Shown here: piece by piece, positions 35,000 through 46,452 of the stretch
Layout: each line of letters opens with the position of its first letter
How positions within the stretch are numbered: the stretch's first letter is position 1
Source: Synaphobranchus kaupii
Lineage: Eukaryota > Chordata > Actinopteri > Anguilliformes > Synaphobranchidae
Length of the DNA stretch: 64,000 bases
Reading direction: 5' to 3'
NCBI GenBank assembly: GCA_029718625.1
Contig: CM056378.1
Span: forward strand, 67,603,027-67,667,026
Program-made: the position numbers and the translations under genes
The notes under the pieces: model-generated
Told to the model about the DNA's origin: nothing
The model's database searches: none
Seen by the model: the letters and a program-made list of their open reading frames with translations, nothing else

Positions 35000-36230
35000 C
35001 CCAATACCACACGATCAATGTCATGTGCACCAACGCCTGTTGGACTCCCCCGTGCGCCAGACAGAGTGCAGACCAACCGCAGGAAATCCATGTGTAGTGA
35101 TGAAGAACAATGTGTGACCTTCTGGCTACCGATGAAGCCATACTGTCCTTCAGCACGAGGTCCTTCTAACGTTACATGGATCAGTGGCCATGTGCACCAA
35201 CGCCCGTTGGACTCCCCTGTGCGCCAGATGGAGTGCAGACCAACCCCAGGAAATCCATGTGTAGTGATGAAGAACAATGTGTGACCTTCTGGCTACCGAT
35301 GAAGCCATACTGTCCTTCAGCACAAGGTCCTTCTAACGTTACATGGATCAGTGGCTATGTGCACCAACGCCCGTTGGACTCCCCTGTGCCAGATGCAGTG
35401 CAAAATAACCCCAGGAAGTTCTATGTGTAGTGATAAAGAACAATGTGTGACCTTCTGGCTACCGATGAAGCCATACTGTCCTTCAGCACGAGGCCCTCTA
35501 ACGTTACATGGATCAGTGGTTATGTGTGCCAACGCTTGTTGGACTCCCCTGTGCCAGATGTAGTGTAAACCAACCCCAGGAAGTTCTATGTGTAGTGATA
35601 AAGACAATGTGTGACCTTCCGGCTACCAATGAAGCCATCCTGTCCTTCAGCACAAGGCCCTTTAACGTTACATGGATCAGTGGCTATGTGTACCAAAGCA
35701 TGTTGGACTTCCCCTGGGAGCCAGAACGTTAAATTAACCAGGGAAATTCTATGTGTAGTGTGAAGAACAATGTGTGACCTTTCAGCTGCCGATGTAGCCG
35801 TCCTGTCCTTCGACTCAAGGCCCCTTTAACATTTACATGGATCAGTGGCTATGTGTACCAACGCATGTTGGACTTCCATGGGAGCAAAACCAATCGGGAG
35901 TTCTATGTGTAGTGATAAAGAACTATGTGTGACCTTCCAGCTCTCGGTCCTCTAACATTACGTGGATCAGTGGCTATGTGTACCAACGCCTGTTGGACTT
36001 CCATGGGAGCAAAACTAATCAGGGGAGTTCTATGTGTAGTGATGAAGAACTATGTGTGACCTTTTGGCTACGGATGAAGCCTGACATGCCTATGGGGGAG
36101 AAGCTCTTCATCCCTTCAGGTCCATGCCAATTAATACCATACCAACGCCTGTTGGTCTTCTCCCTAGAGGTCGAGGAGGATGCTGTGCATAACATTGGCT
36201 TCATGGCGCCTGTATGCCTAGGGCCATTCT
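35000..36230 (+). repeat. 165-bp tandem satellite, eight units
   Basis: The phrase ATGTGCACCAACGCCTGTTG or a close variant recurs at 35,023, 35,190, 35,357, 35,522, 35,686, 35,851, 35,976 and about 36,138. Spacings are 167, 167, 165, 164, 165, 125 and 162 bp. Each unit also holds CCATGTGTAGTGATGAAGAA, TGTGTGACCTTCTGGCTACC and CTAACGTTACATGGATCAG. Divergence rises toward the right. Overlapping short frames in it are by-products of the repeat. Confidence 0.92.
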
Positions 36231-36289
36231 AACTACTGAAGTTGTATTTGTAGTATATGTATATGTACCAACCACCTAAAGGCAATTTC

Positions 36290-36700
36290 CAAAGCTAAGT
36301 TAACCATTTAAAGGAATTAGATCGAATGCTAGGCAGACAGGTTTGCAGCAGGGGCTGCATCGGCGCACGGTTTTGGAATTCCTGGAATTTAAATCGGGAC
36401 GAGGCATCAACAATCTTATTGTCGAGCCCAGGTGAATGAACAGCGCGAAGCGTGAATTTTTTCATAACGCAAGTCGAAATCCAATTATGCATAACGCAAT
36501 CCAGTCCAGGCGTCTACTAGCCTATTGATGAAAGGGACAGACGAGTGTCCTTTGTTAATGATGTTGATGGTGGCTTGGTTGTCGCAATAGGCCAAAATTT
36601 GTTTCCTTGGCCAGCTGTTTCCCATAGGATGCAAGCAACGATGATTGGGTAGTTCGGGCAAAGCTATAAATTGAATAGACCGGTTTCTCACCAACGTCAC
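36290..36700 (-). pseudogene. Ngaro-like RNase H fragment
   Basis: Minus-strand fragments, in at least two frames, match the RNase H part of DIRS/Ngaro-type retroelements. One frame reads NYPIIVACILWETAGQGN, then a frameshift leads to KQILAYCDNQATINIINKG (the CDN motif holds a catalytic Asp) and SSVPFINRLVDAW. A third piece reads FTLRAVHSPGLDNKIVDASS followed by RFKFQEFQNRAP, the typical end of the domain. RNase H removes the RNA template during reverse transcription. The fragment continues the reverse transcriptase pseudogene at 38,940-40,300, from which it is separated by about 2.2 kb. Several frameshifts make it non-functional. Confidence 0.85.
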
Positions 36701-38925
36701 AGTAGAGGTGCGCACGCAACACTGGGGCAGAATATTCAATATTGCAAAAGAAATCAACATCAACCTGTAATTGTAGAAGCTGAAATGGATGATGAAAGAC
36801 ACTTGTTTGACATCGAATATCTTAGTTACATCAACACTGAGATAGCTAAGCAGTTTGGTGTAAATGTGTAATATTTATTCAATTTAGTAAATGTCCTGAA
36901 GTAGGCTATGTTATGCTGCCACCTCATCATATAAATTAGGCACTCAATTGAATGAACAGCTGACCGTATAGCTGTGGGTTTGAAGCAAATGGAGTAACGC
37001 TAGGTGGGCTAACCATGACAGAGAACATACGTGAGACTATTTTGACCCAATATCAAATGACGTTAGAATTTAATACTAAGTTATGCAAGTGACAGCAAAC
37101 CTAGCATAATGGCTTGGTATTTAATGTGCTAACAATGTAGAAATGGACACGCACCATTTTAGCGAGTTGGCCATGAGATATAAAAAGTAAAAGGTCTTGC
37201 TGCATGCATGGTTATTATGTTCATGTCGTCAAGACAGGTCGATATTTATCACCGAGCTGCTGTTATTGCTAGTTACCTTTACCCGGTTTAACAACAGGCG
37301 CTGTGCATTATTTACTTTAGCGTGCTATCTAATTGGGTGGACTAACCGTAATGTTAGTTTGCCAGCGTAGATGAGCTGAGGTGGGTCTTGGTCACCTTAA
37401 TTCTTTTTTTGAATACCCTGTGATTTGTGAACCGGGGGCATGTGGTCTGTCTGTGTCTAGATTAGCGTTAGCTAGCCACTGTAATGTTACTGTCTGTATC
37501 TTTCAGGAACATTAGTTTGTTAACATTTGCTAACTGCTAGATTGCCAATGTTCATTTGGTAAAATCTAAAGAAGTAACCAGCTTATATCCACAGTATTTC
37601 CCGAAAAAGCAAGTTTCCACCAGTGAACACTTGGATAAAAGAAGTAAGATGGATAACGTTAAGAAACGTAGCCTAGCTAGATAGCGAACATTATCGGGCA
37701 CGCCCGCGTTCAACCATATTTGAACTTCCTCGAGAGCTGATTTGCCAATGGTAAAAAAAGAAAACCAGTAGCTATGTCTATAACGTCATCACATTCACAA
37801 TATTAGCAAAATGTGTGTTGTTGTTTTCTTAAATTCGAATTCATTGTAATCAATTCATGAAGAAGTGCCATTTTTTATATGTCCACTCGAGGGCGCGGGA
37901 GGTGAAATAATAAATCCAATGAGATGGACAAATGGACTGCCATGTAAACAATCCAGTTAGCCAGGCAGCTTACCAACATATCGGGGATTCAAAGGGTATA
38001 TTTATTGATTAAATAAACTAATAATTGATTATTAAAACAACAAAAAATCTTGAGCTTCTTTATGCACTGCAAGAGCCACCCGATAATCGGCTCCCCTACC
38101 GTTCACGTCTAACTTACATGTTTATTGGCTCAAAAGTTATCTTATTGTTTTTTGAATCTAATAAATATAATATGTTCAATAGTAACATTATGTGCCGTAG
38201 CTTTGTTGTTCACAAAAGTTTCAGTTTTTCGCCCGATAACAGGGTTCGGTAGGCTACGCAAGCTAGCTCACCAGAAGAAAACGCTGGTGGTAGCCTACTG
38301 GTGCCTTTTCTGTTGTGGCTATAGATAAACATTAGCTAAGTTATCAACACATCATCACACAGACAATTTACTGACACAATAGTTGTCAGCTGCTCCACCT
38401 TTGTGTGTGTTAAGTAGCTAGCGTAGCTGCTAGACAGGCTATGTATAGGCTAGTCATCCTATCTGGCCAAACACGTTAATAACAGCATTAACATAAGTTA
38501 CACTAGACTATATAAACAGACTAACGTTAGACTCATTTTAAAAAATTGAGAATGTGGTGTATCCTATATGTCTGAGTTATTGAATTGGACTAACATTAAA
38601 AAATAATTTTAACTTGTCGCTCTCAAACATTGACAGTAACAACGGTTAGCTTACACTCATTTATAAGGTAAATAAGCTATAGCTAAATATGCTAGCTTAA
38701 GTTAACGTTACAACAAAAAAAGTTACAGAAAAGTTGTAATAAGACTAACGCAAGCTATAATTTGTATCGCTGTGCCCAGATGAAAGTGAAATAAAAGAAC
38801 CAGAAACAAAAGTAGATGCACTTAGTCCGTTAAATTGTTGATGATCAAGTCCACCGCAGTATGATAGCCTGCCAAGGTGAAACACTTTTTGCCCCAGGGT
38901 TGCGCGCGCATCCTCTTTTGTTTAC
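36700..38925. mobile_element. Candidate inserted element splitting the Ngaro-like gene
   Basis: Sits between two halves of one RNase H domain. Imperfect inverted repeats of about 28 bp lie at the edges: AGAGGTGCGCACGCAACACT (from 36,703) and, reverse-complemented on the right, AGAGGATGCGCGCGCAACCC (to 38,917), both continuing TGGGGCA. I found no matching target duplication and no transposase in the 2.2 kb, so the element class is open. The interior is AT-rich with many TAACGTTAGC-like words and no gene. Confidence 0.45.
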
Positions 38926-38939
38926 AAACAAGAAATGGG

Positions 38940-40300
38940 TCTATATTGCGAGGCAGAGTTTGCAGCTCTTTAGGCCATATTTCTGCCACAGTATTATAAA
39001 AACCCCCAAAAGCAATAGAAAGCGCTGCATCGGTAAAGAATTTTAAAGTAGCTGATGTTTCGACGTAGTCGTTATGAAAAACGGGATGCCGTTTAGAGAT
39101 GGGCATTCCGGCTCTTTTCAGTGAGTCAGATCATTTGCTCGGCTCACCACTAGAGCCGGCTCTTCATTCAGTAGCATTTCCGGTTTTTGAAGATCGGCCA
39201 AAGTTAGCGATATTTTGACCCATGATTGGTCTTAGAACGTCCCTGAGGGATAATTCGCATAGCAAGTTGAAATGACCCAATAGGGAGAGCGGCTCTTTTT
39301 TTTATTTTTTATTTTATTTTATTTTATTTATTTTTAAAAAAAAAGAGATTCTGCGTTCTCGGTATATTTGACAGCTTCCCGAATGCGGGCCAATTTATCC
39401 GATGGCTGAGAGCCTGCACGATTATCTAAAATAATGCCCAGAAACTCGATAACACTAGGCCATTTAAAAGTTTCCTCGGATAGAGGAACGCCCATTTCAT
39501 TAAACGTGTTTATTTATTTATTTTAAACGGTGTAACGCGACGATCCGCCTGGGAGTATGGAAAATCTACCACTAGGAAGTCGTCTAGCAGGTGTAAGATG
39601 GGGCAATTGCAGTTAAGGAGAATCCAGCAAGTCTTCCGATAATGTATCGAAAATAGGGGGACTGCTAGCCTACGACAACCAAAAGTAAGCCTGACCGAAA
39701 AAGTAGGCCTACATTTTTTATTACCCACATGACGCCGACAAATGCCATTGGGATGGATGGAGAGGCATGATTTTTTAAATGCATCCGTTATGTCGGCTTT
39801 ACCGAACCAAGCTCCTTTACCGGCATGTTTGATAAATTGAATCGCGTGGTCGAGCGGTTGCGTAAAACAGGGAAAATGGTTGCGGGGGGATGATACTGTT
39901 AATAGCTTGGGCGTAGTTATTATGAGGGGCGGATAAGTCGATTAGGCGCTTTTTTCTGAATATTTACGTGTGGCTGCTCCTATAAGATTGATGCGGAATA
40001 TTGGAAATGGCGAGCTATCGAACGGGCCAATCATATAACCCTTTTCGACCTCTCTGGCAAGCAGTTTGTTCACTATTTCGGGTTCGTTTACAATTGATTG
40101 AAAATTATGGAAACCTGAGACTTTATTTTGGAAGGAAAGAAATCCGGCTGAAAGCCCTGAATTAGACCAATTAATAATAATGGACAACAACGAGTTTAAT
40201 GCTTCTTCAGAGCTTTTCCCAGCTCTGGGACGTTGACAGGCGTAGAAGGCTTTAATCCAAGTGCGGATATTCCAGCCCCGAAATTGGACCTCTTGCTCCG
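38940..40300 (-). pseudogene. Ngaro-like reverse transcriptase/RNase H pseudogene
   Basis: Reverse transcriptase of a tyrosine-recombinase (DIRS-order, Ngaro-like) retroelement, on the minus strand in several frames. In order: NIRTWIKAFYACQ and AGKSSEEALNSLLSIIINWS near 40,200-40,290; VNEPEIVNKLLAREVEKGYM, IGPFDSSPFPIFRINLIGAA; RLIDLSAPHNNYAQAINSII; GKGAWFGKADITDAFKKS with the first catalytic Asp; RLTFGCR; LHLLDDFLVVDF near 39,560-39,600 (catalytic DD); FKWPSVIEFLGIILD; then FFTDAALSIAFGGFYNTVAE opening RNase H. Frameshifts, stops, an inserted 240 bp at 39,103-39,345 and the 36,700-38,925 insertion inactivate it. A tyrosine recombinase domain was not found. Confidence 0.88.
39103..39345. mobile_element. 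Probable short MITE inside the reverse transcriptase
   Basis: Interrupts the gene between the reverse transcriptase and the RNase H start. It holds AGAGATGGGCATTCCGGCTC, AGTGAGTCAGATCATTTG and AGAGCCGGCTCTTCA, words common in small fish DNA elements, then an A/T run at 39,297-39,345. Its ends are not precisely defined. Confidence 0.45.
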
Positions 40301-40664
40301 CCTACCCACTTTGCTATAAGTTCAAAATCCATGAAAATCAACCATGCGTCAAGAGCATAATGTTGCATAATTAATAGAATTTTGCATTGCAACGTTAAAC
40401 GGTCTGAAATTGATGATTTAATAGCAACTCACCTTTATTAATAGCTACTAGACATAATTTATTGATGCTTATTATACCACGGCATTGTTGAATACTCGGT
40501 TCTGATGGGGTCAATACGCATTCCAAGGTTGTGCATTGATTTTCACCACTGCCTTTTAAGTGTGTCTTTCGTCCCGCTCGTGTCTCGCTTGCTTTCAACT
40601 TGGCTAGCAGCTAAGTCTCGCAAGCATGCCATTCGAAACCTATGCTGTCCTTTAGTCAACAGTT

Positions 40665-40925
40665 GTGTTAAGAAAATGATGCATGTTTGGAAAATTCAAA
40701 ACATAAACACACTTATACAACCAACAAACACTTCCGGTTTCGATATTTTACTTTCAGCAGTCAAAAATAACTTTGGTCTAGCACTCCGCCAAAACGGGAC
40801 GCACATCACTGGTTCTTTGCAGAGTGAAATGATTACACGTGTCACATACTGACTGATCTACGGTATTCGGGTTTCTGTAGTTTTCGCAAAAATCAATGTT
40901 ATTCTTTCGTCCCGGTTCTCCCCTA
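40665..40925 (-). repeat. Dispersed repeat, inverted copy of 21,770-22,035
   Basis: See the partner entry. Here it lies between the Ngaro-like coding part and its 5' region, where it is probably an insertion. Confidence 0.75.
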
Positions 40926-41650
40926 GTAGTATCCACAAAAAGCTACACGCGTAATGTTGCAATGTGAATTAGGGTTGTCTGCAATCAGTAGTATGCTAGG
41001 CTAATATAGCCTACAAATCCCTGGCAATGATACAATTTAGCCGTAATAATGATGAATAGGCTACAACACTTAAATTCAACCTGAAAACTATTAGCTAGCT
41101 ATCGGAGTAGGCTACGCAGATGCAGTAGGCCTACGAGCGCAATTATGTCCCGATAAATGAAAATACCATGCAGGATACAGATCGGCCAACGCAATAACGT
41201 GCAAGATATAGAATGTACAATTACGTACCCGGTCAACGGTAGGCCTAGTCTTGACATCATTACCGATTACACACGCAGAACTAGTTACGATAATAGTTGG
41301 AGCAGCAGTGCGTTAGGATGTGAACTATGTAGACTAATCATTGTCACATTTGTTTATTTATTCATTTATTTATTTTCTCCCCAGTTACGTATCAGCATCC
41401 GTGAACAGCCACGAACCTCTCGTATCAGAAGCCAGCTCAATGAATAGCCTAGTCGGACCGCGTCCACAAAGTATCAGATCTCTTTGGTCTCCCACTTCCA
41501 GAACGAGGCAGCGAGTATGCGAAGATGACCAACCAATATTCCAGGGCAGGGTGTATGCTTACCGTTTAGGTTAGCCCAAGGATCATGTAAAGGTTACCGT
41601 GCGTTTTATACCTCTGAAGCCAATATAGTCTGTTAATGTTAGCTAGCAAT
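40926..41650 (-). repeat. Ngaro-like 5' region
   Basis: Diverged inverted counterpart of 18,498-19,225. Includes an ATTTATTTATTC run near 41,352-41,375. No intact gag-like frame is present. Confidence 0.7.
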
Positions 41651-41689
41651 CACAGTTGGAAGGTTTTGAATACAAGCAATAAGGTCCGG

Positions 41690-42060
41690 GTTACACGACA
41701 GGACGCACGCTTTAAATAACCAGCTTACGCAATGTGAATATATCGCCCTTCCTTGTCCGGGAAATGTTATTTGAATATCGTCAGTTTCCATAGCGGACCA
41801 TAAGCTTAAACGACACTTGCAGGCACTTAGCTTTAGCAACAAATTCAGGAATCCCATTCGTTTTCGCTGACAGTGTGCAGTCATGTATGCAGGGAAGCAC
41901 GTTTCAAATAACCGAATGTTATTTGAATATATCGCCCTTTTCTTTTGTCTAGCAGACCATAAAACTTAAGAATACAGAGCTTGACATCACTTAGCTTTGA
42001 CGTAGAATTTGCAGGATTCCGATTCTTTTCCCCCGGCGTGTAGTAGAACATGCAGGATGT
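41690..42060. repeat. Imperfect ~190-bp tandem duplication
   Basis: Two diverged copies share AATATATCGCCCTT, AGCGGACCATAAGCTTAA or AGCAGACCATAAAACTTA, CACTTAGCTTT and CATGCAGG. Confidence 0.65.
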
Positions 42061-42073
42061 GCAGCGCAGAAGA

Positions 42074-42257
42074 TGTTTTTGTGTGCAGCGGGTGTGCTGA
42101 CAGGGGATCCACCATGGTAGGGCGAGGCGGTTAAATAGACGGCCTTGTTATGTGAATGGACTGATGGGTGAATCGTCACTACTCAGCTGAGCTGTCAGCT
42201 GATTATCTATGGCCAGGTTTCACTCTCGTGACCTGCCTGAACTGACGCTATGCTCGA
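42074..42257 (-). repeat. Ngaro-like A1 repeat (minus-strand element)
   Basis: Matches A2 (34,563-34,745) base for base over most of its length. It marks the 5' outer end of the minus-strand element. Reading inward it holds a CTATTTAA TATA-like box, consistent with a promoter. Sequence at 42,258 and beyond is unrelated to that following A2, so this is the element edge. Confidence 0.82.
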
Positions 42258-42760
42258 TAAGTGAAATCGGTAATATATATACATTTCCTGGATCATAAAC
42301 TCCATGTCCACAAGTTTAGCAAAATCTGAGGATGATATGCAGAACTACTAAAGGTCTATGATGCAAAATATAGCAGTGTACCCTGTTGTCCATTAGTGTC
42401 TCCAAATCTATCCAAAGGGATAAATTGTGCACTGCTCTAAATAAAATAAATTATGATATATTTAACTACAAATCAACAGTATTGGCTCATAAAACTCACT
42501 TTTGCATAATTTTCAAGTGGGAATTACTATATTGTCATCAGTATAGGGGGTAGATATCTATGGGTCCAAAGCTCCTATGCAAAACATGTCATAAAATGAA
42601 TAAAATTATTCATTATTGTATTATAAAGCATTTTATAATACATTTGCTCCTTCTGATGGCTTAAGATAAAAAAACATTGATATCACAGTGTTACATACAC
42701 CTAAATATGTTGCCTAATCATTCACTCTTGTACCTCAATAAAACATCACTTGTCCCTGTA
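42258..42760. other. No gene seen
   Basis: AT-rich sequence without a coding frame or recognised repeat. Confidence 0.55.
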
Positions 42761-42768
42761 CTCTACAG

Positions 42769-43928
42769 CAGTGATTCTCAACTGGTGGGTCGCGACCCAA
42801 AAGTGGGTCACGGACCCGTTTTCAGTGGGTCGCGGGCCTTTACCTGGGCAAAAAAAAAAAAAAATTGTTAAGAAAAAAATCCTGTGCTTTTATTTTGAAG
42901 GGGATTTTTTATGCAGCGGAGTGCCGTCTATTCACACTCCTTAACAGTAGGTGGCGATAATGCCCTGTAATGCTAATTGACACCCGCCATTTCACAGTAT
43001 AGAAGAAGACCCTCAAAGTTTGTTTATTATGCTAATTGAGCATGGCGAAACGCAAGTACGACACCGACTACATGAGATATGGATTTTCTTACATTGAGAA
43101 CAAAGGAGGACAAAAACCTCAGTGTGTTTTGTGCAGCGAGGTGTTAGCACGTGAAAGCATGAAGCCGTCAAAACTGAAGCGGCATTTGGAAACAAAACAC
43201 CCTTCTCTCAAAGATAAACCTGTTGAGTACTTTCGCATGAAAACACCAACTGAGACTGTTAAAAATGGCTGTTACTGAAATGTTCTGATTGTTATGTCAG
43301 CCTTATGATTAATGCTTGAATAAGTGACTGAATAGTTTTAATAGTACAGTGTTTGTTATTTATTCAATGAGTGGGTACTCAGCTAAAGCTACATATTTTT
43401 GAGTCTTTTTGAAACTAGTTCTCAGTAGTTGGACTTTTTTATTTCATGTTTGTGCATGAAAGCACTGTTGAGTCTGTTAAAAAAGGCTGAAGTTACTGAA
43501 GTGTTATGTATGTTGTAACAGCCTCATGATCAATGGCTTATTAAGTGCTACTGATTGAATATTATTAATACAGGGCTGTTCAGTATGTATCCACTGATGC
43601 AGGGTTATCACAGCTACAGTTACATTAATATTCTTGAAACCTTGTGTCCCTAAGATGCACTTTTTGGTTTTAATTAAAATGCAGCTAATTGAGTGTAAAA
43701 GGGAATATTTCCCTCTCTAGCATCGCCACCTGCTGGCCGTTTTGGTTTATCATTAAACTTGTTTTTTTGTGTTGGCATACTGTGATATTCTGTACTATCT
43801 CAGGTTCAAACTGCACCATCTTTTCATTAAATAAATTTGAGAAGTTGAAAATTTTCCTCGATTTGGGTCGCGGCTTGTCATTAAGGGGTGATGGCGAGTC
43901 CCGAAGCCAGACCAGTTGAGAACCACTG
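42769..43928 (+). mobile_element. hAT element encoding a BED zinc finger
   Basis: Ends begin CAGTGATTCTCAACTGGTGG (left) and CAGTGGTTCTCAACTGGTCT (right, reverse-complemented). The 8-bp duplication CTCTACAG lies at 42,761-42,768 and 43,929-43,936. Length is 1,160 bp, so most of the transposase is deleted; only a BED-finger exon remains. It inserted 2 bp from the end of the long-TIR element at 43,939. Confidence 0.95.
43036..43278 (+). pseudogene. BED zinc-finger N-terminus of a ZBED/SCAND3-like hAT transposase
   Basis: An 80-codon frame, MSMAKRKYDTDYMRYGFSYI onward, with Cys30, Cys33, His50 and His55 in a BED-type arrangement (CVLCSEVLARESMKPSKLKR then HLETKH). BED fingers bind the transposon ends. 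The start at 43,036 is preferred, though Met3 at 43,042 (MAKRKYD) is the more usual family start. The frame stops after TVKNGCY, where a full-length protein would continue for several hundred residues into the RNase H-like hAT core. It is therefore a truncated leftover. A separately useful short DNA-binding protein is conceivable but unsupported. Confidence 0.8.
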
Positions 43929-44906
43929 CTCTACAGTATCAGATCAAAAATGTCTACGACGTAAAAAAAACGCCAAGTTACTCACGCATAGTCCATAAGT
44001 TCTTAATTCCAACTTGCAAAAACTAGGCCTGCCTTTAAAAGTCTTGATATCAAAATGTGGCCAAGTTACAACTACCAATATTGCCTATCGTAGCTCACAC
44101 TAAATAAACTAGCTCTATTCCAAAGCAATGCTATCCAAACTTTCCTAAATTATTTAATGCAACTTGGCCCTGTGTTTCTCCATCTTTGCATGTGAAGAGA
44201 TTGTGCCTCATGGAACAACATATGATTTCAATGAATGTTTTTAACAGTTGATGAATAATTACACTCCAGAAAGGATATGGTTGTACTTTGTTGGCAAGTT
44301 TACTTTAGAAAATGTACAGGTTTTAAAATGTTAACTGCTGCTACAGCATTCTTTACAATTCACAAACAGACATTTATATGAAGAAACATCATGTACAATA
44401 GAGAAAGGGGTGATGAATAAATAAATGCAGATAAAAATGATGATGATATTTGCAAACAGAATTTTGTGAACACAAGGATATCTATGCTCTGTAGGACCAC
44501 ACAGGTTTTGATAGAAATCCAAATCAATAAATCAACGAATACATAATAATAATAATACATTTCATTGATTCTGTGCTTTTCATAGACCCAAAGCAGTGGA
44601 TGCAGACAATTGTTCAAACATGCCCTATAGTGTAGTAATTTTTCTGTTTAATTTCTAAGTGTAACACATCTGAATCAGAGTATTTCCACTATAAATTATT
44701 TTCATTTTGCAGTTTGATGTGGCACATACAGTTTCATTGACCACATTCTCTTGAGATGGTAAGATGAAGAAACACAGGGCCAAGTTGCATTAAATAATTT
44801 AGGAAAGATTGGATAGCATTGCTTTGGAATAGAGCTAGTTTATTTAGTGTGAGCTACGATAGGCAATATAGTTGGTAGTTGTAACTTGGCCACATTTTGA
44901 TATCAA

Positions 44907-45890
44907 GGGCTCTATTTTCAAACCGGCGCAGACCAGCACAAGGGGACGGTATAGTCAAACGCAAGCTTGTTGACAGCATCAACGTCTTAAAACTGGCGCT
45001 ATGGCGTTTCTCAGCAATACCACGAGGATCAACAAATTCTCAACATAACATCCTTACGCTTGCGCTGCAGTGGGATGGGTGGCGCTGTCTGGGGCGTGTT
45101 CTAAAATACTTTCGGCTCAGTGACAATTTGAACCAACGAAAACCCATTGCGTTATGATCAGCTGGAACCACCTCTTAGCGGCAACGCAATAGACTCTGGC
45201 AATTTGGCAACTTATTAGTCATGTAGTTCTATGTAGTGTCTATAGGTGATGCCAACATTACACTTCCATTTAATGAACAAATAGCCTATAATTATTATGA
45301 ATTAATTAATTTTAATTTGAACTACTAGAATAAAACAGGACAGCTTACAAGAAACTTGCGATCATGTAGGCCAATAGCCTATAATATATAAATTACACAT
45401 TGACACAGTTGAATCATAAGCCTACCATTTGAATCATAATTATGCCTACATCACTTAATGTAGGCTAATTAATGCATTCGCCACCTCCTCCCGTGCCTTC
45501 CGAACTTCTGGGAGACGAGGTGGTGTGGATTGTGATCCATAAATTACTACAGTCCTAGCCTGTACTTCTGTTGCAAGTATGTCTGATTCCTGTGCGGAAA
45601 ATCGCTCTTGTCGTTGACGGTCAAGTGCGTTTGGGTTGCTCATTATGAAATTGCATGGAGCGATTGCGTTCCAACTGGATTTTTTTAAAGCATGAGAACA
45701 ACAATTTGATTGGCTACCATAGAGACACACCTTGGACATTTAAACCCAGCCTTTTAGCAATACCGCCATCAGATGCGCCAAGATTTCCGTCATGAAATTA
45801 CCTAATTTCTCACGACACGCCCTCAGAGCGATACCGCCAAGCGCTTACTCTTGTGTTCACCATTGCGTTTGGTTTATTAAAATAGAGCCC
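44907..45890 (-). mobile_element. PIF/Harbinger element inside a TIR arm
   Basis: Perfect 12-bp ends GGGCTCTATTTT and AAAATAGAGCCC with the 3-bp duplication CAA (44,904-44,906 and 45,891-45,893). Removing it restores GATATCAAGACTTTTAAAGG, exactly the sequence seen in the opposite arm and in the 62.7-kb copy. At 984 bp it lacks the nuclease gene but keeps a Myb-like frame. Confidence 0.95.
45455..45643 (-). pseudogene. Harbinger Myb/SANT-like DNA-binding protein fragment
   Basis: Harbinger elements carry two genes, a DDE nuclease and a Myb/SANT-like protein that helps it bind DNA. This fragment starts at MSNPNALDRQ (45,643) and reads RQRQERFSAQESDILATEVQ, ARTVVIYGSQ, PPRLPEVRKAREEVANAL, the beginning of that domain (tri-helix, NAIF1-like). 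The upstream frame to 45,739 has no family resemblance, so the internal Met is chosen. It ends after ISLH, far short of the usual length, and the element's nuclease gene is absent. The call rests on motif resemblance. Confidence 0.7.
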
Positions 45891-46452
45891 CAAGACTTTT
45901 AAAGGCAGGCCTAGTTTTTGCAAGTTGGAATTAAGAACTTATGGACAGCGCTATGTAGGCTATGCGTGAGTAACTTGTTTTTTTTTACGTCGTAGACGTT
46001 TTTGATCTGATATCACTTATTTTTTATAGCTAACTAATGATGAATAACGCATGAAGATAAACACGGAGAGAGACATGCATTCCAAAGAAATGTATGCAGA
46101 CATTCGCTTAACCATAACGCCCTCTATTGACAAGAATGAGAACAGTTATCCTATTACAGACAGCACACAATTACATTAAAAGAGTTTGTAGATGAGCAGT
46201 ATTTAATGTGCAATGTAATACAATGAACAGCACCACCTGAGCTATGGATCATGAAGAAGCATGTAAATTAATGAACCAAGTCTACATGGAGACATACATG
46301 CACAATGGGCTACGCAAACACATTCTAGATTAAAGACATACAGCCTAAATAGCTGGTACAGCCTAAATTGTTTGCATCAGTAAAATATGGAAATACAGTT
46401 TTAAAATAGGGCTATTAGTATTCTATAGAAAATTAAATGCATTTAACGTTAG

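Larger units (their letters stand above)
43939..46010. mobile_element. Long-TIR element with TA target duplication
   Basis: The left arm starts TCAGATCAAAAATGTCTACG. The right arm (reverse-complemented) starts TCAGATCAAAAACGTCTACG. The arms match for about 265 bp: left 43,939-44,205; right 46,010-45,891 plus 44,906-44,763, interrupted by the Harbinger element. TA occurs at both edges (43,937-43,938 and 46,011-46,012). The 550-bp interior has no recognisable gene. TA duplications fit the Tc1/mariner superfamily, but the family is not identified. A second copy, truncated at one end, lies inverted at 61,582-62,733. Confidence 0.8.

Noticed and set aside
34816..36232. Overlapping short frames at 34.8-36.2 kb as genes
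   Set aside because: They follow the 165-bp satellite period and appear on both strands in overlapping sets.
36692..38928. 8-bp hAT duplication around the 36.7-38.9 kb insertion
   Set aside because: The bases outside the inverted ends (CAACGTCA and TTTACAAA) do not match, so hAT membership is not claimed.
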